From Trichobilharzia regenti (taxonomy: Eukaryota; Platyhelminthes; Trematoda; Strigeidida; Schistosomatidae): 64,000 nucleotides of DNA. Position numbers and translations under genes: made by a program. The notes under the pieces were generated by a model, which worked only from the letters and a program-made list of their open reading frames with translations, had not been told where the DNA came from and did not search any database. The stretch's first letter is position 1. Each line of letters starts with the position of its first letter. Shown in pieces: positions 34,972 to 46,145 of the stretch. Location: NCBI GenBank assembly GCA_944472135.2, contig OX235270.1, positions 46,128,352 to 46,192,351 on the forward strand, written 5' to 3'.

Positions 34972-35874
34972 GTAAGTTTAGTAATATGCTTTAATATATT
35001 ATGAAAATGTATAGTTTGGTGACAGTTTCGAAACAGTTTAAGTTAAATGCGAAAGCAGAATAAACCACTTAAGATGGACCTTATAAACAGACTAAATGCA
35101 TCCGTGTTACATTTATTTTCAACAGTAAAGGAATGCTGCCAGTTACTGGAAATTTTAAAATTTATTAATTTTACTCTGTTAGAGTAACAGAGGTGTTTAA
35201 GCGAAACAGGTACATTATTAGTTATGTCTCCCTGAAATGGATACTTTGATTTATTTGTTGTGTTTTTTATCCACTAATTTAACGTTGACTTATTTTGAGT
35301 TTCAAGATGTAAAGATACTAATAATAAGTTGCAGTAATTTGAGGCTTGAGCAGCGGGTGTTATAAACACCTACGCGAAGCTATGAATAAAGGATGTCTTC
35401 GATAGCTCAGAATCTGTTATTTATACGTTTCTTTACCAAAATATATCAGTTGGTATGTTTGTGATCAGTATGTTGTACTCGGAAAGCTCATCTAGTTGAT
35501 AATATCCTATAACTTTGTAGCTTCCTCATATGAACTCATCGACCCAGACTCTACTTTTACTGAAGTTTTGTTGTTGCTATATTCAGTGCTTTGCCACTCT
35601 GTACGACTTGATGGATTAGAATGGGTTTTCACTGCTCAGTTTATTGACATCTTCAGCAGCCATTAGGTCTTATGACTGAATGTCCACCATTATATACTGA
35701 ACCTATGTGAACATCTAACTGCACAGTATTTCCTAAATATTGCTTACTGCATATTCAATAGAAAATTATGATAGATTTATCCCGCATTGTTCTGTCAGAC
35801 TATTAGGGGTACACCATTTATGTCTACCAATTGTAAACATTAACTACATTTTGTATACGGTAGTTAATTATTTA

Positions 35875-36528
35875 TGGATATTGATATTATTCCCTTGGGT
35901 TCCTAGCGCATCCCCATTTGTCCTATCTTCTGCAATCCTCTTTAGCTGGCTCCGCCACTGCTCATAGACTCTCATCTCCTTCTCACATAATCTCCTCCGT
36001 GTCACTCTTGGACCCACGCCAAACTCATCGTTTGCCATTCGGGTACCACTCAAGCTATGGTCTCATGAGCGATATCACTCAAAAGTCTGACTTAACATTC
36101 GCCTTGAAAATCCAGATTCTATTCTTTATGCTGAGTGCTGAAGACTTCTAAACTGATTTCAGAGTGATGTATATCTGTGTTGCCTTCCTGGTTCTGATTT
36201 TGAAATATTCGTACGTTCCACCTGTAGTTGAAACGATTCTGTCTAGATAAGTCAAGGAAGTAATCTCTTTCAAATTTCTTCTGTTGATAGTGATTGATGC
36301 TTGTTATTGTTGGTTAGTTATTTTTATCACCTGCGTCTTATCTCCATTCACTTTAAGTCCCGTCTTTGCTGCTTCTTCTGCCAGTTTGTTGATTTTTGCC
36401 CGTAAATCTTTGAATTTATGTGCCATCAGAATTAAATCGTGCGAGAAGTTCAGATGTTCTAAAGTCTCCTTATTGGCCAAGCGTGGTCCTGTCTTCTCAC
36501 CTCTCACAGTCTCTCATCTAATCCAGTG
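35875..36528 (-). mobile_element. Old minus-strand RTE, 3' part
   Basis: The minus strand encodes LANKETLEHLNFSHDLILMA (RT catalytic box decayed from F-A-D-D), KINKLAEEAAKTGLKVNGDK and a terminal RRRLCEKEMRVYEQWRSQL segment, then the RTE 3' tail. Its upstream continuation lies at 42084-42236, separated by the inserted plus-strand RTE. Confidence 0.85.
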
Positions 36529-36727
36529 CCAGGGAAGACAAAAGAAAATATTATGAAACCATGGCAAACGAAGTAGAACAAGCTGCAGGCAAAGGAGACC
36601 TCGCCACACTCTACCAAACAACTAGGAACCTTTAGATATGATAGAGAAGATTTGTAGCTCAGGTGGATAATTTTGATGTGGTTTTGTTCTCTGAGCTGGA
36701 TAGTTAGTTTGCGAAGCTTTCATCACC

Positions 36728-38525
36728 TTACTGGGTGACATCTTCAGCGCATACTTCAAATTGAAGTGAGCTTTTAGGTTTCTCCACGAGTTTATTAATC
36801 ATTCCTCCTGGTGACCTTGGACGTGATTGGTTGTTTATGTATGTTTTCACACCTTCTAGGTTACTTGTGTTGGAACTGATTGTTTCTGTGACTTGAACTT
36901 TGGCCAATCGTGTGTGAAGTTTCTTTCTTATTGGTTGATAAATTTTGTCTATCTCGATGTGTCTATTGATTGATGATTCACTGGAATGCCAAGCTTCTAA
37001 AAATTCTCTAGCATTCTTGTTATTTCCTTTGTCTAATATTTGAACGTTGTCCCAGTCGAATTGATGTCCGTGGTTGTCTGTGTGTAGTGAAATGAGGGAG
37101 TGTATATCATGTCTTTTGACGGCTAGCTTATGTTCGTGGATACGAAGACGAAGGGGACGTCCACTTTGGCCAATGTAGTGTTTTTCACAGTTGTTACAGT
37201 TTATTTTGTAGATGATGTTGGTTTTGTCTTCTTTTGCTGTTGAGTCTTTTGGTTGACATAGAATTGAGTGCAGCGACTTTGTTGGTTTGTGTACGACGTC
37301 AATTCCTAAAGGTTTGAAGAGTCTTTTAGTGATTTCTGAGATATCCTTTATATATGGTAAGGCGATTTTCTTTGTGTTTTCCTTGGTGGCTTTTGTTTTG
37401 GTAGGTTGGCTTGGGGGTATATGTCTCTTGATGAAATTCCGGGGATATCCATTCTTTTGGAAGACGTCCATGAGATACTTTTCTTCAATTTTTCTTAAGG
37501 TGGGAGTGCTGCAGTGAGTCCTTGCTCTCTTGAATAGTGTTTGTATGCAGTTCCTTTTGTGTGCTATTGGGTTGTTGCTGTTGTAATTCAGTATTTGGTC
37601 TGTGTGAGTTGATTTCCTATAAACTTGAGTTTCTAATTCTCCTGTAGTTGTTCGCCTGACTAAGACGTCCAAAAATGGTATTTTGTTCTCGGATTCCTCT
37701 TCTCTTGTGAATTTGATGTCGTTGAAGACGTTGTTTATTAAGTTGTGAGTTTTGTCTAATTCGTTTCTTTTGATTATTACAAATGTGTCGTCGACGTAGC
37801 GTATCCAAATCTTGGGTTTGATCTTTGGTAGAATTATGTTTTCGAGTCTTTGCATCACTGCTTCTGCAATCAAACCTGATATTGGCGATCCCATGGGTGT
37901 TCCTTTGACTTGTTCATATATTTGGCCGTTGAATTGGAAGTATGTTGTTAGGCATAGATTTATGCATTCCATCCAGCTTGTGTGTTGCATTTTTGATTGT
38001 TGTGGAAGTTGTTCGTCGTTGCTAAGTAATTGCTCCATGGTTTCTTTTGCTAGTTTTTGTCCGATAGAGGTATATAATGCTGTCACGTCGAAGGATACCA
38101 TTATTTCTTGTTCATCTATTTGGATGTCTCTGATTTTCTCTAGGAATTGGATAGCAGAGTTGATGGAGTGATCACAGGATTCCGTTAGGTGTTTTAGTTT
38201 TCTGTATAATTCCTTGGACAAATTATATGTTGGAGTTCCTGGGAGTGATACAATTGGTCGTAACGGGATATTTGCCTTGTGTATTTTGGGTCTGCCGTAG
38301 AATCGAGGTAGGACTGGTCCATTGGATTTCATTCGCCATTGGTCTTGTTTTGTGATCTGTCCAGTTTTGCTGAGCTTGTTTAAGGTCCTTTGGATGCGGT
38401 TGTCCAATGTTTGTATGGGATTTGTTGGGAGTTGTTGATATACATCTTCATCTTTGAGTAGTTCTTCAGCTTTCTTGGTGTATTCTTCTCTGTCCATGAC
38501 TACTGTTGTTCTTCCTTTGTCAGCC
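36728..38525 (-). CDS. PLE-C reverse transcriptase/GIY-YIG, minus copy
   Basis: Native sequence begins at ADKGRTTVVMD beside the palindrome centre. The ORF extends a further 24 codons into the opposite arm, to an ATG at 38593, which are not native. RT motifs: FYGRPKIHKANIPLRPIVS, MVSFDVTALYTSIG, GTPMGSPISGLIAEAVM, WIRYVDDTFVI, KIPFLDVLVR. The GIY-YIG domain reads INCNNCEKHYIGQSGRPLRL. It lacks the N-terminal part of a full PLE protein but is otherwise undamaged. It differs clearly from the 24310-26013 protein, so it is another PLE lineage. Confidence 0.9.
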
Positions 38526-40319
38526 GACAAAGGAAGAACAACAGTAGTCATGGACAGAGAAGAATACACCAAGAAAGCTGAAGAACTACTCAAAGATGAA
38601 GATGTATATCAACAACTCCCAACAAATCCCATACAAACATTGGACAACCGCATCCAAAGGACCTTAAACAAGCTCAGCAAAACTGGACAGATCACAAAAC
38701 AAGACCAATGGCGAATGAAATCCAATGGACCAGTCCTACCTCGATTCTACGGCAGACCCAAAATACACAAGGCAAATATCCCGTTACGACCAATTGTATC
38801 ACTCCCAGGAACTCCAACATATAATTTGTCCAAGGAATTATACAGAAAACTAAAACACCTAACGGAATCCTGTGATCACTCCATCAACTCTGCTATCCAA
38901 TTCCTAGAGAAAATCAGAGACATCCAAATAGATGAACAAGAAATAATGGTATCCTTCGACGTGACAGCATTATATACCTCTATCGGACAAAAACTAGCAA
39001 AAGAAACCATGGAGCAATTACTTAGCAACGACGAACAACTTCCACAACAATCAAAAATGCAACACACAAGCTGGATGGAATGCATAAATCTATGCCTAAC
39101 AACATACTTCCAATTCAACGGCCAAATATATGAACAAGTCAAAGGAACACCCATGGGATCGCCAATATCAGGTTTGATTGCAGAAGCAGTGATGCAAAGA
39201 CTCGAAAACATAATTCTACCAAAGATCAAACCCAAGATTTGGATACGCTACGTCGACGACACATTTGTAATAATCAAAAGAAACGAATTAGACAAAACTC
39301 ACAACTTAATAAACAACGTCTTCAACGACATCAAATTCACAAGAGAAGAGGAATCCGAGAACAAAATACCATTTTTGGACGTCTTAGTCAGGCGAACAAC
39401 TACAGGAGAATTAGAAACTCAAGTTTATAGGAAATCAACTCACACAGACCAAATACTGAATTACAACAGCAACAACCCAATAGCACACAAAAGGAACTGC
39501 ATACAAACACTATTCAAGAGAGCAAGGACTCACTGCAGCACTCCCACCTTAAGAAAAATTGAAGAAAAGTATCTCATGGACGTCTTCCAAAAGAATGGAT
39601 ATCCCCGGAATTTCATCAAGAGACATATACCCCCAAGCCAACCTACCAAAACAAAAGCCACCAAGGAAAACACAAAGAAAATCGCCTTACCATATATAAA
39701 GGATATCTCAGAAATCACTAAAAGACTCTTCAAACCTTTAGGAATTGACGTCGTACACAAACCAACAAAGTCGCTGCACTCAATTCTATGTCAACCAAAA
39801 GACTCAACAGCAAAAGAAGACAAAACCAACATCATCTACAAAATAAACTGTAACAACTGTGAAAAACACTACATTGGCCAAAGTGGACGTCCCCTTCGTC
39901 TTCGTATCCACGAACATAAGCTAGCCGTCAAAAGACATGATATACACTCCCTCATTTCACTACACACAGACAACCACGGACATCAATTCGACTGGGACAA
40001 CGTTCAAATATTAGACAAAGGAAATAACAAGAATGCTAGAGAATTTTTAGAAGCTTGGCATTCCAGTGAATCATCAATCAATAGACACATCGAGATAGAC
40101 AAAATTTATCAACCAATAAGAAAGAAACTTCACACACGATTGGCCAAAGTTCAAGTCACAGAAACAATCAGTTCCAACACAAGTAACCTAGAAGGTGTGA
40201 AAACATACATAAACAACCAATCACGTCCAAGGTCACCAGGAGGAATGATTAATAAACTCGTGGAGAAACCTAAAAGCTCACTTCAATTTGAAGTATGCGC
40301 TGAAGATGTCACCCAGTAA
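38523..40319 (+). CDS. PLE-C reverse transcriptase/GIY-YIG, plus copy
   Basis: Mirror copy of the 36728-38525 protein, identical in sequence, starting at ADKGR (38523) and ending at TAA 40317-40319. The ORF can be read from an ATG at 38454 in the other arm, adding 24 artificial codons. The conserved DKG...VVMD segment, YVDD box and GIY-YIG motif are all present. Transcription in either direction would give RNA able to fold into a 1.85-kb hairpin. Confidence 0.9.
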   Translation, partial: ADKGRTTVVMDREEYTKKAEELLKDEDVYQQLPTNPIQTLDNRIQRTLNKLSKTGQITKQDQWRMKSNGPVLPRFYGRPKIHKANIPLRPIVSLPGTPTYNLSKELYRKLKHLTESCDHSINSAIQFLEKIRDIQIDEQEIMVSFDVTALYTSIGQKLAKETMEQLLSNDEQLPQQSKMQHTSWMECINLCLTTYFQFNGQIYEQVKGTPMGSPISGLIAEAVMQRLENIILPKIKPKIWIRYVDDTFVIIKRNELDKTHNLINNVFNDIKFTREEESENKIPFLDVLVRRTTTGELETQVYRKSTHTDQILNYNSNNPIAHKRNCIQTLFKRARTHCSTPTLRKIEEKYLMDVFQKNGYPRNFIKRHIPPSQPTKTKATKENTKKIALPYIKDISEITKRLFKPLGIDVVHKPTKSLHSILCQPKDSTAKEDKTNIIYKINCNNCEKHYIGQSGRPLRLRIHEHKLAVKRHDIHSLISLHTDNHGHQFDWDNVQILDKGNNKNAREFLEAWHSSESSINRHIEIDKIYQPIRKKLHTRLAKVQVTETISSNTSNLEGVKTYINNQSRPRSPGGMINKLVEKPKSSLQFEVCAEDVTQ

Positions 40320-40389
40320 GGTGATGAAAGCTTCGCAAACTAACTATCCAGCTCAGAGAACAAAACCACATCAAAAACTAGGAACCTTT

Positions 40390-42060
40390 CGGGCAAACGT
40401 TCGACACAGATTAAGCCAATAAAGGACGACAATGGAAAGTCAATCACCAAAGAGGTGGAACAGAGAAAGCACTGGGTTGAACACTTCAAAAGACTTCTAA
40501 ATCGTCCGCCACCTACAACACGTCCAGCAATACCAACAACGGAATCAGAACTACCAGTGAACACTGACCCCCCGACGAAATCAGAAGTCCTGAATGCAAT
40601 CAAGATGCTTAAAGCTGGGAAAACACCGGGACCAGATGGAATCCCAGCAGAAGCTTTGAAAATAGACCCAGAGACAACAGCGGACTTGATGACACCACTG
40701 CTGGAAAAGGTGTGGAAAGAGGGCAAAGTACCCGAGGATTGGAAGAACAGTTACTTATTCAAACTTCCAAAGAAAGGAGACTTAAGTCAATGTAAAAACT
40801 GGCGTGGAATTATGCTTCTGTCCATTCCAAGCAAGATACTAAGTCGCATCATCCTGGAGAGAATCAAACAAGCCCTAGATGAAAAACTTCGTCCGGAACA
40901 GGCTGGATTCAGGAGAAACAAATCATGTATTGATCAAATCGCCACTCTACGGATCATCATTGAACAAAGCTTGGAATGGCAGTCACCTCTCTATCTCAAC
41001 TTCATCGACTTTGAAAAGGCCTTCGACAGCGTCGATCGAGAGGTCATTTGAAAACTACTTCGCTACTACGGAGTCCCATCGACAATTATACACCTCATCC
41101 AACAGTTATACGACAATGCTGCATGCCAAGTAATCCACAACGGGAAACTTACGGAAGCCTTCGAAGTGAGGACGGGAGTGAGGCAAGGCTGTCTACTATC
41201 ACCAATGATCTTCCTGATTGCAATTGATTGGATAATGCGACAGACAACGGCAACCAACGAGGGAACAGGCATAAAATGGACTGACACAAAAGACTTGGAG
41301 GATCTGGATTTCGCCGATGATATATGTCTGATTTCCCATAAACTGGAAGATATGCAAGTGAAAAGCAACAAGTTGGCAGAAGAAGCATCAAAGATAGGAC
41401 TTCACGTGAACATAGATAAAACAGAGACCACAATAAGCATAAATGGGAAGAACCTGAAAGAAACAGCCTCCTTCACCTACCTGGGAGGCATCGTTTCGAC
41501 TACAGGCGGACAGAACTGATGAGGATATCAAAGCAAGGATGGGGAAGGCAAGACAAGCTTTCATTACTCTCAAATCTGTGTGGAGGTCAACAGCAATCAG
41601 CATCAAAAATAAGATCCGGATTTTCAACTCCAATGTGAAGTCAGTGCTACTATACGGATCAGAGACTTGGCGAGTCATAAAGAGCATCTCAAACAAACTT
41701 CAGACCTTCATTAACAGCTGTCTCCGCTCAATACTCAAGATCAGATGGCCAGAAAAGATCAGCAACACGGATCTCTGGGAGCGAACCAATCAGGAACCGA
41801 TTGTGAAACAAATAGACAGAAAGAAATGGAGATGGATTGGCCATACGCTGAGGAAACCATCAAGTGACATCACAAGACAAGCCCTCGAGTGGAACCCGAA
41901 AGGGAGGCGGCGAGTTGGTCGTCCAAGGGTGACTTGGAGGAGGTCATGCGAGGAGGAGATGAAAGCATGTGGACAGACCTGGAGCAGGGTGAAAAAGTTG
42001 TCAGAAAACCGAAGTCAATGGAGGTGCGCAGCTGAAGCCCTATGTTCCTCTAGGAACTAA
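40390..42060 (+). pseudogene. RTE reverse transcriptase, disrupted
   Basis: RT motifs: GKTPGPDGIPAEALK, LPKKGDLSQCKNWRGIMLLS, FRRNKSCIDQI, FIDFEKAFDSVDR (catalytic Asp), GVRQGCLLSPMIF, DFADDICLIS (FADD box), FTYLGGIVS, then the C-terminal WRWIGHTLRK and RRSCEEEMKA. Two lesions are visible. A TGA at 41049-41051 replaces a Trp codon, judged from the 1069 copy, which reads TGG there. A frameshift near 41508-41520 moves the rest to another frame. The element cannot make a full RT. Confidence 0.92.
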
Positions 42061-42083
42061 AGGATACAATAATAATAATAGTA

Positions 42084-42236
42084 GACAGCCCTGTCTTGTT
42101 CCTGTCTTCACTTCACAATTTTCACTGAGTTTTCCGTTGAGTAGCTGTTTAGTGAGGTTGAGCACTCTGTAGTGCTGAAGTAGTTGAAGACAGCTAAGTA
42201 TCAGTTTTGCAAGGTAGATTTCATCATTCACTTTAC
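42084..42236 (-). mobile_element. Old minus-strand RTE, displaced upstream part
   Basis: The minus strand encodes LLNGKLSENCEVKTGTRQGC, an RT segment that directly precedes the part at 35875-36528 (compare NGKLTEAFEVRTGVRQGC in the plus-strand copy). The two pieces were one element before the 36529-42083 insertion. A few dozen bases between them are missing. Confidence 0.8.
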
Positions 42237-43084
42237 AGCTAGTTCTGTTGTGTATTAAACTGGTAGTTACAGAAGTCCACTGATGGTTCAGATATATTTT
42301 TCACTTTGGGGATATACTGTTCTCTTCTTGTGAATGTTCTGTCACATGTAAATGAACCCCAAACTTGTGAGCTGAAAAGAATCGATAGTTACCACATCCT
42401 GTAAACACAAGTTTTCTGCACGGATGTAAACTAATCCAGGTAAATTATGAATCAAAATAGGCACTGTTGTATTAATTGAAACTGATGGAAGTTCAGGCAG
42501 AGATATTGAGAATTATCATGCCTATTATACCATCCTTAAGAATTAATAAGTTCGATTGAGTTTTCATATCTGCTACCATTTTATTTATGGGGAAATGATT
42601 AAGAGAATTCCTTAGCTTAGGTCTATCACTGTATGAACTTTTGGGGCTAATTTCATGCTAGCAACCACCGTTTTTCAATTCAGGTAAATTGTTAGTCAAG
42701 ATTTAGAACAACACATTTAAGAGAACAGTAATTTTCTCAATTAGATCTCATCAGGTCTTTACAAATAAATATTCGATTATAAACTAATCACAGTGTTTTG
42801 TCAATAGGATAATAATAATACTGTGCATCTGAATTGTGCAATCGGTCATAACAGAAATAATAATGGTAATAATAATAATAATGATTCTATCAATAACAAG
42901 GATGAAAAAGTAAGAGGAAATGTGATAACAAAAATAAAGAAAAACATCATCATAGGGAATAATAAAAAGACAGTTGCAGCGAAGAAAATTTTCTTTCTGA
43001 CGAAGTCATCAACTAGACTGTACATTCGTGTAATTATAATAAATGGGCGGGGAAGTTCCAGAATGATTTCCAGTCAAGGGTTAA

Positions 43085-43440
43085 ATTAATAAAATTACAA
43101 TTAGGAATTAAAATCTCATAATAAACAGGGGGACAGATAAAACTCAAACAAAATAGCACTATAATTACTGAGAGGATTGACATATTGTACAGTTAGGTGT
43201 TAGAAATGTAGAAATTACAAAATAGACAGGATGTTTAGGTAAAAAAAAATCTAGTGGGATCATAACTAATGTGACGAACAGTTGTTTATGCAATTAGGGA
43301 TTAAATATGTAGAAATAATAAAATGACAAAACAGACAAGAAGTTCGGATATGAAAATGTGGTAGTGTAAGTAGGGATTGAGAAAACTTAAAAATAATATG
43401 AATAAACAGGAAGTTTGGATAAGAAAGGCAATGAGATAGT
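43085..43440. repeat. Degenerate tandem repeat
   Basis: Several copies of a roughly 60-100 bp unit recur: TTAGGGATTAAATATGTAGA, ATAAAATGAC, AACAGACAAGAAGTTCGGAT and their variants (GAAATGTAGAAATTAC, AATAGACAGGATGTTTAGG, AATAAACAGGAAGTTTGGAT). Drift is heavy. Confidence 0.55.
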
Positions 43441-43469
43441 CACTATTAAAAGAATTACCTGTTTATGAT

Positions 43470-43740
43470 AGCCATGGCAGAGACAACTGTTGGATGTATT
43501 TCTTTTGGATACATAGCATGGGTTTGAGCTTTAGGATGGCTAGTACCTCGGCTCGACCCAGATGCCTTAATTTTACTCCCTTTGATAGATTTGATCGAAT
43601 CTTGTAAAATTAAGGTGTTAGAGGAGTCATCAGTTGGCTACGTCTTAATAGTCCAAGGGAGTCATAAGGTTATGCGAACTTCTTTTGAATGCATAGTATA
43701 GGCTTATAGTTCGAATGCCTATCCCCTCAGCTATTTGTTG
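43470..43740. repeat. Imperfect direct repeat with a 12-bp hairpin
   Basis: TTCTTTTGGATACATAGCAT...GGCTAGTACCTCGGCTCG near 43500 is repeated about 180 bp later as TTCTTTTGAATGCATAGTAT...GCCTATCCCCTCAGC. Between them CCTTAATTTTAC and its exact complement GTAAAATTAAGG form a hairpin around 43563-43615. Confidence 0.6.
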
Positions 43741-44242
43741 TAGAGGGGATTTATCAAGATTTATCGAAAATAGGGATTTTTTGTGCCTCATATATGATTT
43801 TTACTGTCTATTATGTACACCTTCGGAGTACTATTCAAGATATAATAAGTTCACACTGAACTGATTTTCAATAGAAATTATTCTGGGACTTTCTTACCCA
43901 CTTATTATAAATACACGAATGTACAGCCTAGTTAATGATTTCGTCGAAAAGAAAATGTACATAACAGTTTACTTTTGTTTGCAGAAAAACCGATGTACTG
44001 CAAACTGTATTTGCATGTTGACTTTTTCCGACTGTTAACTTTATTTTATAAGATAGTTATACTACTTCAAGTTACCGAGTAGCAAACTACCTTATACGTA
44101 AATTTTGCATGGATTGAAGTGTGTTTAACATTAATTAAGTTATCTAGTCAACATAAATGAAGTGAGTATAAAATTCGTTTGCAAATTTTAACTGAATATT
44201 TTTTATAGTCTTGTTTTCTTTCATCATTATCCTAATTTCTAG

Positions 44243-44392
44243 TGCCGTCTGCACGGGTCAGTATGATGATCATGAATAGTAGAGCATACTTTCCAGGACT
44301 ACGAAGTTTAAGACAAGTTCCACATGGTAGTATTATATTTCATAAGAATCCATATTTGTGCTACTTACAAACTCTTCCTTGGGTGAATTCAG
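44243..44392 (+). CDS. EGFR: EGFR exon: receptor L domain 2, end
   Basis: Acceptor TTTCTAG ends at 44242; donor GTGAGA starts at 44393. Phase is 1 in and 1 out. It encodes FPGLRSLRQVPHGSIIFHKN and then YLCYLQTLPW, matching the ErbB strand L-G-L-R-S-L-K-E-I-S-x-G-x-V-x-I-x-x-N...LCY...I-x-W that closes L domain 2. The preceding intron is 9.3 kb and almost wholly transposon. Confidence 0.95.
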
Positions 44393-45465
44393 GTGAGATA
44401 AATTTACTGTTATTATCCTTTTTAAATATCTCGGTTTTTGAAAGGCTTCCAACTACGTGTTTTCATACGTCATAAAAATATCACTTTATAAACTTTTAAA
44501 AAGAGAGTTAATTAATTTATAGTTACCTTAAAGTACTGATTTCAATTATGAAGTACTTATTTATTGTACTTCAAGGCTTTTTGACCTATGGTTTCTACTG
44601 AGCACGAGTCCTGTTTTAAGAGCATTTAATTCCAATGTATATGTCATAAGTAAGAGCCAGTTGAATTGAACAGGACATCTGTATTTAGTATTCAGATTTG
44701 TGTTGTGAGAAACTAATGGTCAGTGACTGGTGAATGAGCCAGAACATGTAGACAAGCTCTTCAAGTAAATATCGTCAAACCTGTTTACGATTCAATTTAT
44801 TAATCAGTTTACAGTAGCTGAATAATAATCAAATCAATGTAAATCTGCTATAAATAAAGTCCGTCGTAGACTCCATGATTTTTACAACAACAAAGATTTC
44901 TTTCGAAGCTCTATAAATCTTTTGAATGTTCGTCTAAGCCATCCACAAATTGTTTGTGTGTTATAATCACATGGTTCAAATTCGTTTATATTAACGGAGA
45001 TATATCTAATCCTTATCATACTCCAGATATTTGAAATGTTCATTAATCATTTACGACTATGTACATCACACACATGTTTGTCAATTTCGGTATAATTTTG
45101 CTTCTCCCACCTAATTTTGTATTTTTTGTAGCTTGGTGGCCTCTTGTGATTGACTTCTGTACAAATTGCTTCGTTTATAACTCACTGAGCTCTTAGGTTA
45201 AGCATAAGAGGCTTCTAAACCTACCTCAGGGCCATGAACTTCAAATTATTTCCTCAAGAAATCCCTAAACACTTTATTTCTTTCATAAATAAAGACTAAA
45301 AGTGCAAAAAATTCTTTTGTATTTTCGTAGATTCCGCTTCTTCAGAGACTGTTAATCCGCTCGTTACTTTCACTGAAAGCACTTTTCATCCAACATAGAG
45401 TTATAAACGATCTCCATCTATCCGGTAAATTCAAAATGTTAGCATTTGATTCATCTCAGAGTTAA

Positions 45466-45590
45466 AATGAGGAAACAGCTATCCGGTGCTCCCTGACTTC
45501 CTTCGTCCTCTAAATCATGTCATTTCTCGAAGAAATCTACCTTGGAATCAGTCAAACCGCTACAAATCAACACTTGATAAGATTGAGGAT
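45466..45590 (+). mobile_element. Type-B hammerhead repeat 3' fragment
   Basis: Retains AACAGCTATCCGGTGCTCCC (hammerhead stem III and stem I remnants) and the 3' tail CTACAAATCAACACTTGA seen at 24200-24217. No ribozyme core remains. Confidence 0.65.
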
Positions 45591-45899
45591 AATTATTAGG
45601 CTAAGTCTGCCTCCATTACTGTGCAGAAAGTGTTCATCCCAACAACTACATTCAATTTTTTTTTAGAATATTTTCTAGTTATTCAACCGGGTAGATTCAC
45701 GACCAGCATAGTCAGTTTCATTTTTTGCCTCGAATTATTTTCAATTCATTCCTATCACTGTGGGATGTTTAATGAGTTTTAGAATTAGTGTTAGGACTGT
45801 TGTAATATGTAGAATTCAGTTCTACTTGCGAAAATAACAATATTAAGGTTAAAGTGAATAAAATTTGTTTCACATTGACTAATTTCCTGTTATGATGCT

Positions 45900-46145
45900 A
45901 GATCTTTGTCTCGAGGTAACAGCTTAACTACTGACCAGTGCCCACTTAACTGGTAAAGCAGAACACGCGATAATCAGCGGTAAAACCAGAATCATTTATT
46001 TATGACAAAAGTGACTGTATTTATACAAAAATAATGTAGACTGGAAATCAACCAATCCGGTTGAGAGTTTGGAATTGTGCAAACGTCCAATCAGAAAGCA
46101 GAAACAATGCATGTCAACGACACGCTAATAACTTGACAATTGCAT
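45900..46145 (-). mobile_element. Possible LTR remnant
   Basis: The minus strand has TATAAATA near 46022 followed closely by AATAAA near 45997, like the promoter/polyadenylation layout in the 26688-27025 LTR. Ends and target-site duplication could not be fixed. Confidence 0.4.

Larger units (their letters stand above)
36634..40375. mobile_element. PLE-C: near-perfect palindromic Penelope-like dimer
   Basis: Arms 36671-38521 (minus copy) and 38526-40375 (plus copy) are inverted about a 4-nt centre (38522-38525). The mirrored ORFs translate identically. A 14-bp target-site duplication AACTAGGAACCTTT flanks it (36620-36633 and 40376-40389) inside the RTE reading frame. A 37-nt tail (36634-36670) is present only at the left end. 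Arm identity indicates a very recent event or ongoing homogenisation. Confidence 0.93.
36529..42083 (+). mobile_element. Plus-strand RTE retrotransposon, split by PLE-C
   Basis: The left piece 36529-36633 encodes YYETMANEVEQAAGKGDLAT and is cut after TTRNL. The right piece resumes at 40376 with the duplicated 14 bp and continues SGKRSTQIKPIKDDNGKS. It is 5'-truncated, with no endonuclease domain. The 3' end is AGCCCTATGTTCCTCTAGGA followed by an AATAATAATA run, typical of RTE elements. Confidence 0.9.
34972..44242 (+). other. 9.3-kb EGFR intron with nested transposons
   Basis: 35875-42236 is a nest of RTE and PLE elements described separately. 34972-35870 and 42240-42800 show nothing recognisable. 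42820-43770 is low-complexity and internally repetitive. Confidence 0.85.

Noticed and set aside
37812..38171. 119-codon ORF (also its mirror at 38876-39235)
   Set aside because: Antisense shadow of the PLE reverse transcriptase.
42823..43089. 88-codon Asn/Lys-rich ORF
   Set aside because: Encoded by AAT repeats in a low-complexity tract; composition explains the open frame.
43085..43440. Regularly spaced repeats that might suggest a CRISPR-like array
   Set aside because: The organism is a eukaryote, and the units are degenerate tandem copies without unique spacers.
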